Notes under the pieces: generated by a model
Seen by the model: the letters and a program-made list of their open reading frames with translations, nothing else
Told to the model about the DNA's origin: nothing
Databases searched by the model: none
Shown here: piece by piece, positions 47,833 through 57,000 of the stretch
How positions within the stretch are numbered: position 1 is the stretch's first letter
Layout: each line of letters starts with the position of its first letter
Translations under genes and position numbers: made by a program
From: Stentor roeselii
Taxonomy: Eukaryota > Ciliophora > Heterotrichea > Heterotrichida > Stentoridae
NCBI GenBank assembly: GCA_006503475.1
Contig: RSEH01000077.1
Coordinates: 105,325 to 169,324 of the forward strand
Length of the DNA stretch: 64,000 nt
Direction: 5' to 3'

Positions 47833-49042
47833 TTAATAGATTTGAGATTTATTATTAAAAGTTTTACTAAATGTAAGTGAGTATTTATTGAATGATTAAT
47901 AAGCTTGATAACAAAAAGCACTATTTTTCAAATTATATGAATTTCTGATCATATACTTAAAGATTCTTTGATTTAAGAAGCGATTATTTTCAAGTTTTAA
48001 TGAATAAAATATAAGTTGTTTTAATAATTCCTTTAAAATAGTATATTTATAATATAAATGTATATAAACGTGATCCATAATTTATTTTATCAAGTTATTC
48101 TATTTAAGTCCTTAAAATATATCAATAATCTTGAATTGGATAAATAAAAGATAAAATGATACTTCACTTCCTAAGCTCTGATTAATCCAAATATGTAACA
48201 GTGGGGTTCTTATGAAATTTAAAATGAATGATTAAAAAATCTACAAATAAATGTTTTAATTGAAATTGTGTTCTCTTTTATGTATACTGATGAAAGTTCA
48301 ACAAAATTCAGAAATACTTTTTTAGAAATGGACATGAAACCTTTTTGTAAAAAAGTAAAACTATTAAAGATAAAGTAAAGGAATATAAATTTAGATAGTC
48401 ATCTTGCTTTCGAATGATTATATCATTTAAAATCATTTCAATTCACTTCCTTTCTTGATCTTTATCTAATAAAATCTAACTGAAGATCCAAAATTAAAAC
48501 TAATTTCAGCTTAACCTTTAATTAGAGTTTCTATAATGAAAGTAATTTACTAATAAAAATTATATTTTACTATTATATCCAAAATCAATAATTCTTATCA
48601 TTTCTACTTGAATAATACACAATTAATCTTCTTTTGCAGTGATCCACTTTGCACAACAGAGATTATCTTAATCGTAAATAAATTTCAATGTTTTCGATTA
48701 ATAATTAAAATTTTATAATAAATCTTCAGATGAAACTTATCTCATGCTTTGGAATATTTTTAATCTGGGTTTATTTAAATAATGGAACTTGTGCAGCTTG
48801 TTTAAAGGGATATCTTGCTTGTAATGCATCTGCTATTGACTTTGTGTGAATACAGGTATTGCATTAGTGCTGACTCGTGTATGCCTTATAAAATAAGAAG
48901 CTCTATTTATGATTCTAATTCAATATTCAAGTTCTGAGATACTGTATCAAATCCATCTCGAAAATATTTAGCGAAAAAATTGATTAACCAATCCTAATTC
49001 CCAAATAAAACTCTAACAATAACCCATAACTCCCAAGTAAAA
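47833..49042. other. AT-rich gap holding a decayed gene fragment
   Basis: Mostly AT-rich noncoding DNA. It contains the Cys-rich relic at about 48760-48890, listed separately, and from about 48960 the C-rich leader of the chitin synthase gene. No other gene seen. Confidence 0.55.
48760..48890 (+). pseudogene. Relic of the 3' end of a Cys-rich (M8-type) gene
   Basis: The DNA resembles 47615-47740 of the upstream M8 gene: NNGTCAACLKGYLAC in one frame mirrors EKGICRACIQGCLSC, and further on LCEYRYCISADSCM in another frame mirrors LCENRYYLQSGWCM. The two parts are out of frame with each other and there is no start codon or continuation, so it is a dead fragment, probably from a duplicated Cys-rich gene. 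Confidence 0.7.
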
Positions 49043-51562
49043 ATGACAACGCCTTCCACACATATAAACCGAGGCAGAACTTTCAAAGACCTTCAACAAA
49101 ACCCAGTCCTAAAAAAGTCTCGATCATCTTCCCTGAACTACCAACCCTTAAAGCTAGAAAAAGAGATGGTCCACCGAATGTTCAAAGAATCTTCAATCCT
49201 AGCCCTAAAAAAGGCAAAAGGCCTGAAGCCGATATTTCCAGACAAGTCAATCTTCGACCCGATCCTAACAAGTCTCCTTCCAGTTTCCAATACCCCAAAC
49301 TGCGAATTCCTCATCGTGGTCGCGATGTACAACGAGTCATCAGAGCACTTTTCCAACACCCTCAACGCAATCGGAGAAAACCTTGAATACTTCAACAAAG
49401 CAGGAATCCCTCATCATAAAATCGCCTGCATCGTGATAGTCGACGGAATGCGTCCATTTCTCCAGACCTACTCCAAACAAAAGCCTTTTTTTTCTCAGTT
49501 CTTCGACGAAGATCAAATAAAAAAGCGGTTTAACACAAGTGATTTGAACTTCTGTGAATTTGAAAACCAATTAGAACATGACGAGATTGCCCATGTTTTT
49601 TCTCAAGAGATTTTATTAGGAAATGCGAAGTTTCCATTGAAGTTGATTATGTGTGTGAAGCAGTTCAACAAGCGAAAGCTGAATTCGCATCTGTGGTTTT
49701 TCGGAGGATTCTGTGAAGTGATTCAACCGAAATACGTGATGCTTCTCGATGTGGGGACCAAACCGTTGGAAGGCTCTTTGTTTTATCTGTATGAGGCAAT
49801 GGTTTGTAACAAGCAACTTGCAGGGTGTTGCGGCGAGATCAAGCCGATGAACTACGACCTTTGGAAAATTGTAGTCCCTGCACAGTTAGTTGAGTACAAA
49901 TTTTCACATATTTTAGATAAAGCGCTGGAAAGTCTCATCGGGTATATCACTGTCCTCCCTGGAGCTTTCAGTGCTTATCAGTGGAAGGCCTTGCAAGGGG
50001 AACCACTTTGGGAGGATTATTTTAAGTCTATTTGTCACCCGGAACTTATGGACGCTTTTCAGTCGAATATTTATCTTGCTGAGGATCGAGTTCTTTGCTT
50101 GTCACTTGTCACGAAGAGGAAAAAAAGATATGTGCTTAGGTATGTAAAGAAAAGTGTCGCTGAGACTGATGTTCCTGATACTATTTCAGTACTTCTTGCT
50201 CAGAGAAGAAGGTGGATCAATGGGTCTTGGTTTGCTTTGGTGGACTCTGTGAGAAAGGTCAGGAGTATCTTTAGGTCGAAACATAATCCTTTGAGAAAAT
50301 GTTGTTTTGCACTTCAAATGAGTTATTATATTTTAAGTGTTGTTTACACCTGGTTTATTGTTGGAGCCTTTTGTCTTGCCCTGTCTGTTGCTTTGAAGAA
50401 CGACGTGGATAAAGACGGGAACCAGTACTGGGTCAATGGAGTCCTGATGCTTATCTATGTCAGTGTCTTGATTGTGATTTTTATCACTTCTCTGGGTGTT
50501 AAACCACGTAGAGTTGAGGACTTTTACAAAGGACTTGCTTTTATCCTAGGGTGTTACCAGTTCTACATTCTTTACCTGGTGCTCAAGTTCTGCATCATTT
50601 CAGTCACCAAGTCCTCTGAAAGCGAAGGTCGCATGCAAGTCGCTGTCACTCTCGGGTCTACTTTCGGCTTACTTGCTTTTATTGTCCTTATAAACTGCGA
50701 GGTGATCACTATTCTTAGAGGAGTCGTGCATTATGTCTTCTTGATTCCCACTTACGTCAATATCTTCTTCATTTACTCCATTTGCAACGTTCATGACTGC
50801 ACCTGGGGCAATCGGCCTGACGCTCTTACTGCTGAAGAAAAAGAAAGACTTGAGGAATTCGAAGAGTTTCGCACTCGCTGGGCTATTCTTTGGGCACTCA
50901 GCAATTCAGGCTTCGCTTATGTCATTAATGAGATGAATAACGCTGGAAGTGAAGCGAGTTACTTTTTCTTGGCAGGTGTCAGTCTTGCTGGCGTCGGGGT
51001 CATTATTCTTAGGGTCTTTGGAGGGTTTTTTTATCTTTTTGATGAGTGCTGTAAACGGGAAATGAAGAAAAGTGAGAATTGTGTTGTTCCTGATGCTCCT
51101 TTTGAGAGCTTCGGGAAAGAGTTTGTTGTTGAAAGTGCCTCTGATGTTGAAGATGATCAAGATAAACGTGAAGAGGTTTTGGAAAAAACTCCTGATGATG
51201 CATGTGTTGAACCTGCTGTTAAAACGGTCTTTACGGTCCAGGTTGGAAAAGAGGATGAAGGGGACAAGAAGGAGAGAAGGAGGAGAAAGGAGGAAAAGAG
51301 GAGAAGGAGGGAAAAGAAAAAAAAAGCGAAAGAAGGTGATAAACGTTCAGAAGGTGAAAAGAAAAAAAGATCTAGAAGTAAGAAAAGAGAAAAAGATAAT
51401 GATGATAATAGTGAGGGGAATAAAGGAAGTAAGGAGAAGGATCATCATAAATTACCTCCGATTGTAGATGATGGACAGACTAGAGGTGAAAGTAAATTTG
51501 ATATCAAAGATTTTAGTGGATTTGATATGATTGGGCAGCAGGTTGATAAAGAGATGTTATAG
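49043..51562 (+). CDS. Chitin synthase (GT2 family)
   Basis: An 839-residue membrane glycosyltransferase that polymerises UDP-GlcNAc into chitin. Residues 75-420 form the catalytic domain, with motifs in order: VAMYNES near 93-99, VIVDGMRP near 132, LLDVGTKP near 233-240 (metal binding), LPGAFSAYQW near 305, AEDRVLCL near 347 (catalytic Asp region), and QRRRWINGSWFA near 387. Six or more membrane helices follow (about 430-690). The C-terminal 130 residues are very Lys/Arg/Glu-rich. Heterotrich ciliates make chitinous cyst walls, so a role in encystment or a surface coat is likely. No N-terminal myosin or other extra domain is present. The leader is C-rich. Confidence 0.93.
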   Translation: MTTPSTHINRGRTFKDLQQNPVLKKSRSSSLNYQPLKLEKEMVHRMFKESSILALKKAKGLKPIFPDKSIFDPILTSLLPVSNTPNCEFLIVVAMYNESSEHFSNTLNAIGENLEYFNKAGIPHHKIACIVIVDGMRPFLQTYSKQKPFFSQFFDEDQIKKRFNTSDLNFCEFENQLEHDEIAHVFSQEILLGNAKFPLKLIMCVKQFNKRKLNSHLWFFGGFCEVIQPKYVMLLDVGTKPLEGSLFYLYEAMVCNKQLAGCCGEIKPMNYDLWKIVVPAQLVEYKFSHILDKALESLIGYITVLPGAFSAYQWKALQGEPLWEDYFKSICHPELMDAFQSNIYLAEDRVLCLSLVTKRKKRYVLRYVKKSVAETDVPDTISVLLAQRRRWINGSWFALVDSVRKVRSIFRSKHNPLRKCCFALQMSYYILSVVYTWFIVGAFCLALSVALKNDVDKDGNQYWVNGVLMLIYVSVLIVIFITSLGVKPRRVEDFYKGLAFILGCYQFYILYLVLKFCIISVTKSSESEGRMQVAVTLGSTFGLLAFIVLINCEVITILRGVVHYVFLIPTYVNIFFIYSICNVHDCTWGNRPDALTAEEKERLEEFEEFRTRWAILWALSNSGFAYVINEMNNAGSEASYFFLAGVSLAGVGVIILRVFGGFFYLFDECCKREMKKSENCVVPDAPFESFGKEFVVESASDVEDDQDKREEVLEKTPDDACVEPAVKTVFTVQVGKEDEGDKKERRRRKEEKRRRREKKKKAKEGDKRSEGEKKKRSRSKKREKDNDDNSEGNKGSKEKDHHKLPPIVDDGQTRGESKFDIKDFSGFDMIGQQVDKEML

Positions 51563-52253
51563 ATAAGTATTTAAAATAGGATAGATAAATGGTACTTTCG
51601 TGGCTAATGGTTCAGAAGACAAATTCGTGAAAGTTTGAAATTTTCTGGTACGAATGAAAATTTTGAAACCATCTAAGCTGAGGTCTGTTAAGTGGCGTTT
51701 TCCAGACTTAAGCATTGGCCTCATTATCCAAAGATGAAAAATAAAAGGCTGGAGGATTAAAAATGGTCAAGAAAAGCTGAGTCTTGGTCATGATGGAATC
51801 ATTTTGTGCGTCTGTTTTTCTCGTGACTGGAAATTCGTGGCTTCATGTGATAGCAAAAAGTTACGATAAGTGACTTGAAAGGTGTACTCTTTTCACAGCA
51901 AGAGCTTAAGTCAAAGTGTTTTCAGTTCTTTTAACCCCAAACGTGAAGAAATTAATAATGTGATAAAAAGATACATAAGTAGAAATGTATGATACTAAAA
52001 CTCACGAAAAAGAATCCTTCTTTGTTAATCCTAAAAGAATCTCTTAATTTTTTTCTCTTTCAAAATCTCCTCTTGGCCTTAGGAGCAAAAGAAGGTTCAA
52101 CCAAAGTCTAAAATTCATCCAAAACAAACTTCCTTCTCCCAAACCCATTGATCACCATTAAAAATCTCCAAACATAACCCTTAAAACCTCAAACAAAGCC
52201 TTAACCAAAACCCTCTTTAAATCTAGTCTCAACACATAAAAAACCCATAAAAC
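51563..52253. other. Intergenic stretch, partly of higher complexity
   Basis: No coding frame longer than about 15 codons from ATG. The part 51590-51960 has less A/T than other gaps and repeats short words such as TTCGTGGCT (51598 and 51834), so it may hold a noncoding transcript or a long 3' UTR. From about 52080 to 52253 it is a C-rich leader. Confidence 0.45.
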
Positions 52254-53666
52254 ATGTTATTTTTTCAGCTCTTAACCCTAATCTCAGTAAAAAGTGCTGA
52301 GTTATTCAACGGTTCACTAGACGGTTACCTATCCCTGAACGAGACATACACTTTAATCCGAAAATACTCAGAAACCCATTCAAACCTCGAGCTTCTGACA
52401 GTAGGAAAAACTCATTCAAACCTCGACATCCTGGCTCTTCGACTAGTGAATCCAAGGAGTCCTCGAATCTTAATAGTAGGAGGTCATCACGCACGAGAGT
52501 TGATATCAATGACTCAAGTTTTTTACCTCTTAGAGCACATTTTAAACTCAAACCTCAACACCCGAGAAATAATCTTCATCCCAGTGTTGAATGTCGAAGG
52601 CCTTGCAGCGATTTCCTCAAACTTCGAGGAAAATAAGAAAATTCTAGACATCCGTAAAAACATGCGTCCAAGTACTTGCAACAACATTCTTGATATTGGA
52701 GTCGACCTGAACAGAAACTACGGGTTCAAATGGGCATTCGACGAAACAGGCAGCTCTAAAAGTCCTTGCAGTGAAGAGTACAGAGGGGAAAGTGCATTCT
52801 CAGAAGCTGAAACACAAGCGATTAAGAACTTGCTCGAGATTTACCAGTTTGACTCAGTTATTTCTTACCATTCCTATGGTGATATGTACATTCGGCCCAC
52901 AGGTTACGAAAAAAAAGTAATGAGTGACTTTCCAGTTTCTCATCAAAACTTGTACCATGACCTCAAACAGAGTCTTCAGAAGGACTTTCGATTTGGGTCT
53001 GTTCAGGAACTGCTTAACTACAACGCGAACGGGTCACTCATGGATTACGTTTTTAGTCTTGGAATCTTTATCATCGAAATCGAGATCGGCCCTGAGAGGT
53101 TCAACAATTTTCACCCAAACAAGGAAAAAATTGAAGATATTTTGAAGTCCCACTTGAAGCCTTTCGAAGTGATTTACAATCGAACTACAAGTGACCTCGT
53201 CGCCAGGGCAAGCAACAAAGGCCGTAATGTTTTGGTCCAGGTGGAAAACAGGGGACTGGCCATGGAGTACAAAAAGGAAATCGTTATTCGAGTCGGCAAC
53301 TCGAGTTTTGAGTATAAAATGGTCTCTCCTCATCACGCTCGAACTGTTGGAAATGCTGTTTATGTTGAAATTCCTAATCTTAGAAATGAACAGAAGGTTA
53401 TGATTGAAATTATTGTTTTTTCTAGAAATGATCAGGATGTTGTTTCTGGATATTTTTGGCCTAGTGGAGAAATTGAAACTGGATTTAATGAGGTTTTTGA
53501 ATTTAAGGTTGATAGACCTGGAATCGCTGTTCAGGTTTTGGTTGTTGTTGTTTTGACGGCGGTGGTTTTGGTTTTTCTAGGAATTGTTTATTTCTGTGTT
53601 GCGAGCAGGAAAAACGAACTGGAATTTGTAGAAATGGTCGAAATCGTGCCGAGCATTCCTTTTTAG
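52254..53666 (+). CDS. Membrane-anchored M14 zinc carboxypeptidase
   Basis: A 470-residue peptidase of the carboxypeptidase M/N/E type. A signal peptide is at 1-15. The zinc motif HxxE is at H79-E82 (GGHHARE), then VDLNRNYGF (substrate binding), the third zinc ligand in ISYHSYGD, and the catalytic Glu in FIIEIEIGPERF. A beta-sandwich follows the catalytic domain, as in the M14B subfamily (about 315-410). One membrane helix (about 420-448) and a short cytosolic tail follow, so the enzyme faces outward or into a vesicle. It would trim C-terminal residues of secreted or food-vacuole proteins. All active-site residues seem intact. Confidence 0.9.
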   Translation: MLFFQLLTLISVKSAELFNGSLDGYLSLNETYTLIRKYSETHSNLELLTVGKTHSNLDILALRLVNPRSPRILIVGGHHARELISMTQVFYLLEHILNSNLNTREIIFIPVLNVEGLAAISSNFEENKKILDIRKNMRPSTCNNILDIGVDLNRNYGFKWAFDETGSSKSPCSEEYRGESAFSEAETQAIKNLLEIYQFDSVISYHSYGDMYIRPTGYEKKVMSDFPVSHQNLYHDLKQSLQKDFRFGSVQELLNYNANGSLMDYVFSLGIFIIEIEIGPERFNNFHPNKEKIEDILKSHLKPFEVIYNRTTSDLVARASNKGRNVLVQVENRGLAMEYKKEIVIRVGNSSFEYKMVSPHHARTVGNAVYVEIPNLRNEQKVMIEIIVFSRNDQDVVSGYFWPSGEIETGFNEVFEFKVDRPGIAVQVLVVVVLTAVVLVFLGIVYFCVASRKNELEFVEMVEIVPSIPF

Positions 53667-53926
53667 ATAAGATGGTAGATAAGGTTCTTAGGAATAGTAA
53701 TTATGCTGTGAGTGAAGCTTTACTTTAAAAATTTTATTGAAAAATATTGATTATTACTTGTTATTATTTAAATAGTTCACTGATAAGTAATCTTTTAATT
53801 CAACATGATTGATTAATTATCAATAATTATCAGATTTTATTTGATTGATAAAATATTGAAAGATTATTTAACTCCACTATTCCAATAATATTCATTTACT
53901 GCAGATTACTTCAAGTATTAACTTAT

Positions 53927-55363
53927 TTATAACATTTTAACTGAACCCTTCTTCAAAGCATTTCTTCTCGGCTGTTCTTTTCGTTTATCATTAGTATTAA
54001 ATGGATTTTCCTGATTAGTTTCAAGCACCCAAATATCATTAGAAGCGAAAGAGTTAAGATTCATGCCTCCAAAGCAAATCAACTTGGAACCAAAAGATGA
54101 ACTTGCAATTCCCCAAAAGGAAGGCGGAATAGTTCCACTTAACTCAACAATTTCCCATCTAGAAGTCGTGATGTTAAAAGCCGCCACTTCTCCCACCGAG
54201 GCCTGAGAAGACCCAGAGTAAAGAGAATCATTTCTTCCTCCAACAACGATTAAGAACTTTCCACAAAGCCCTGCCGAGTGTCCATATCTCGCAATAGGCG
54301 AGTTGCCAAGTCCTTCAACTTTCGTGATTTTCAACAAATTCTTATCAGTTCTCGCCACTCTTTTAATAGCCTGTATCAAAATCAAATCATTTAAAACCTT
54401 TCCTGTATCGTTCATGCCTCCAAACACATAAATTCCAGTATTTTTCTTTGAAAACTCTTCATCAAAAACTCCAGGAATATTATAAATTTCTGATGAAGTA
54501 TTTTTCAAGGCATTCCAATGAAAAACAGCAGTCATTGTAAAAGAATGTCGAAATCCAAGTCTTGCAGATTTTTTCTTTAGTTTAACGGGGACCCACTGCA
54601 TTAATTCTAAATTGAGCAGATGAAGATCAGAGAGAGTGTCTGAGTTGTTGTTGATTCCGCCATAAACGACCATTGAGGACCCCACGACGACAGCCGAGTG
54701 GTTTCTTCGAGGGTCGGGCACCCTGCCTTCAGGCCTTATGACTTTCCAATTAAATGTTTGCAAGTCTAGCAGGTGGACAAGAGGGGAGCAGGTCCTCGTA
54801 TGAAGCACCGGGTTGTAAGCCCCGGCTCCTCCATAAACGACGAGGCTGTTTTTATAAGCTGAAGTCGAGTGACCGTCTCGAGGTTCAGGTGCTTCCAAGT
54901 CTTTGAAGGTCTTGACTGGTTTCCAGAAGAGCTTTTCATAGTTAAATCTTCTTAACTCATTCAGACGGTCACCCGCCTGCCCTCCGAAGAGGAAAAATTC
55001 GGAACCGACTTGTGTTAAAGTTGATGAAACTCGACTACTTGGGATGTTTCCGTAAGTTTTCTTCATGCTCCAGCTGAATGTTTGAGTTTCGACTCTTTGC
55101 ACTTGGCTTGTTAAGTCAATTGAGTCCGTGTTTCGGGTACTTGTGTATTTTTCGATCAGCTGGTCGAGGAAGGACTGAACTGGTTTGGATATTGAAGTTA
55201 TTGCACCATGGGTCTCTAGAGATGAACGTGATAGTAAACAGTTTGAACTTCGGAAGGATAGGGGAGGAGATATTCGCGTTGTTGGACCTATTTTTACTTT
55301 TGGTAAAAGCTTTGGAAGTTGAAGGACTTGCTCTGAGGATGAACGGTGGTGGTTTAGGTACAT
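53927..55363 (-). CDS. Kelch-repeat protein
   Basis: A 478-residue protein. Residues 1-110 are basic and Ser-rich. Five or six kelch repeats follow to about 455, each with a GG pair preceded by a beta strand (FFLFGGQAGD, LVVYGGAGAY, MVVYGGINNN, IYVFGGMND, LIVVGGRND, LICFGGMN) and a conserved W or R-x-x-H. They would form one beta-propeller for protein binding. No BTB, F-box or membrane part is seen, so the partner is unknown. Its C-rich leader on the coding strand contains a tandem repeat (55443-55735). Confidence 0.88.
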   Translation of the reverse strand: MYLNHHRSSSEQVLQLPKLLPKVKIGPTTRISPPLSFRSSNCLLSRSSLETHGAITSISKPVQSFLDQLIEKYTSTRNTDSIDLTSQVQRVETQTFSWSMKKTYGNIPSSRVSSTLTQVGSEFFLFGGQAGDRLNELRRFNYEKLFWKPVKTFKDLEAPEPRDGHSTSAYKNSLVVYGGAGAYNPVLHTRTCSPLVHLLDLQTFNWKVIRPEGRVPDPRRNHSAVVVGSSMVVYGGINNNSDTLSDLHLLNLELMQWVPVKLKKKSARLGFRHSFTMTAVFHWNALKNTSSEIYNIPGVFDEEFSKKNTGIYVFGGMNDTGKVLNDLILIQAIKRVARTDKNLLKITKVEGLGNSPIARYGHSAGLCGKFLIVVGGRNDSLYSGSSQASVGEVAAFNITTSRWEIVELSGTIPPSFWGIASSSFGSKLICFGGMNLNSFASNDIWVLETNQENPFNTNDKRKEQPRRNALKKGSVKML

Positions 55364-55988
55364 TTGAATTATTTAGTAGTACAGGATGGTTATTTGGACG
55401 GTGGATTGATGAAGAGATTTATGTTGGGTTAGCAAATTTTTTGGGTTTTAGATTATTTTTAGAGGTAATTTTTTTTATTTATATTCTTGAAGATTTAGTT
55501 TTAATCTTTCAAATGATTGAAGATTTGGGTTAGATAAGGGAAATATATTTTGGGATTTTAGATAGTTTTAAGAGGTCATTTTCTTGAAGAGATTAGTTTG
55601 ATCTATGAAATGATTGAAGATTTGGGTTGGGTAAGGGGATATATATTGGGATTTTAGATAAATTTAAGAGGTTATTTTTTTATTCATTTTCTTGAAGATT
55701 TTAGTTTTGATCTATGAAATAATTGAAGATTGGTTTAGTTTTCCGCAATAATGGTCTTGGGGAATAAATATAATCGAGTCTGCTTCAAAGGTAATTTATT
55801 GATTGAGAACTTTTAGATAAAATGTCAGATTGTGATTAAAAATTATATTGATCGAAAAATACAAAACCTTTAGTGGAATCAGTCACTCTGACTAAAGTTC
55901 TAAAATCACGAAATATAAGAATTAAACCCAAATATAAGATTAAAGATAATTGATAAATATTCACTTTTAATTTAAGTTAACTAAAATA
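55364..55988. other. Intergenic stretch between kelch and kinase genes
   Basis: The left half is the G-rich (C-rich on the minus strand) leader of the kelch gene with three repeat units. The right half is plain AT-rich 3' flank of the kinase gene. No gene is seen. Confidence 0.5.
55443..55735. repeat. Three imperfect tandem units of about 100 nt
   Basis: The word GGG(A)TTTTAGAT followed by TTTAAGAGGT or a variant starts at 55443, 55552 and 55648 (spacing 109 and 96 nt). Each unit also holds TTCTTGAAGA and ATTGAAGATTTGGG-type words (55515, 55612, 55721). It lies directly upstream of the minus-strand kelch gene, in its presumed promoter or leader. Confidence 0.8.
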
Positions 55989-56993
55989 TCAAACACACGA
56001 AGTTATATCCAGACAACTACTAATCGTGGATGAAGAAATTGTAACATCTGAACAAATCTTAATGCGTTTACGACATTCACTTTCACTAAATTCCAAGAAA
56101 GAATGATTTTTGAGCTGTTTAAACTCTGGCCTTTTTTTTCGATCTAAAACAAGACAAGTCCTGATAAAGTCCCTCGCGTTTTCACTCACCTGAACCTCTG
56201 AGTCATCCTTCATTTCAGGAAACTGAACTTCTCTTTTTTTAACCATTGGGTATTTTCCATACAACAGTAAATGTGCAATCACTCCTAAGCTCCAAACATC
56301 ACAGTTAAATGAATAATTTTTTTGTTTTATCACTTCAGGAGCAGCGTATTGTAAAGTGCCAACATAACTAAGCCTAGAAACAATAGAACCATCACCAAGA
56401 CAAGCATCACTGTTTGGGTCACGGATCAACCCAAAGTCACATATTTTTATAATTGCATTTTCAGAATTTTCACTGAGCAAAATGTTTTCAGGTTTCAAAT
56501 CTCGATGCATGAGAGAATTGGAGTTCAAATATGCCATAGCTTCTGTAATTTGAAGTATCCAATTTTTTGCAGTATTTTCAGGAATTCTGTTTTTTGGTGA
56601 TTTTTTCAGATATTTTAATAAGTCTAATGGGTAGTACTTGTAAAACACGTAAGTTGTTTCTTTTGCATCTATTATATCTAAAATTTCAGTTAAGTTTTTG
56701 TGGGTTAATATTTTTCTATATGCTGCTTCTCTTTCGAAGGACTTTCTTGAATCAGGGTTTTCTCGATGATTGATTCTTTTCATGGCGATGTTTTCAGAGG
56801 TGGATTCAAGATCGAGTGCATCGTCGCTAAAGAGCCTTGTTGTTTTTCTTGGAAGTTCGATAGAAACACCTGGTGAGTTTTGAACTGTTTCAAGTTGATT
56901 TTCTTTATTAATAACTTTCCATATTGAGCCTTGACCTCCTTTTGTGAGTTTTTTTATCATTCGATATTTTCCAATAGTTCGAAACTCTTGCAT
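55989..56993 (-). CDS. Serine/threonine protein kinase
   Basis: A 334-residue kinase, essentially a bare catalytic domain. Key features: Gly-rich loop KGGQGSIWKV at 18-27, VAIK-type lysine K72 (IAMKRI), catalytic HRDLKPEN at 163-170, DFG at 186-188 and APE at 218-220. All catalytic residues are present. Between the Gly loop and K72 is an unusual insert of about 40 residues, rich in Ser and acidic residues. The last 30 residues are Ser/Cys-rich and end in DITSCV. It is probably an active kinase of the CAMK or Nek-like broad group; a closer class cannot be given. Confidence 0.92.
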   Translation of the reverse strand: MQEFRTIGKYRMIKKLTKGGQGSIWKVINKENQLETVQNSPGVSIELPRKTTRLFSDDALDLESTSENIAMKRINHRENPDSRKSFEREAAYRKILTHKNLTEILDIIDAKETTYVFYKYYPLDLLKYLKKSPKNRIPENTAKNWILQITEAMAYLNSNSLMHRDLKPENILLSENSENAIIKICDFGLIRDPNSDACLGDGSIVSRLSYVGTLQYAAPEVIKQKNYSFNCDVWSLGVIAHLLLYGKYPMVKKREVQFPEMKDDSEVQVSENARDFIRTCLVLDRKKRPEFKQLKNHSFLEFSESECRKRIKICSDVTISSSTISSCLDITSCV

Positions 56994-57000
56994 TTATTAT

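Noticed and set aside
55078-55533. 151-codon plus-strand frame opposite the kelch gene
   Set aside because: It is antisense to the kelch gene's 5' end and the repeat region, and its Leu/Phe/Gly-rich product looks like a shadow of the reverse strand.
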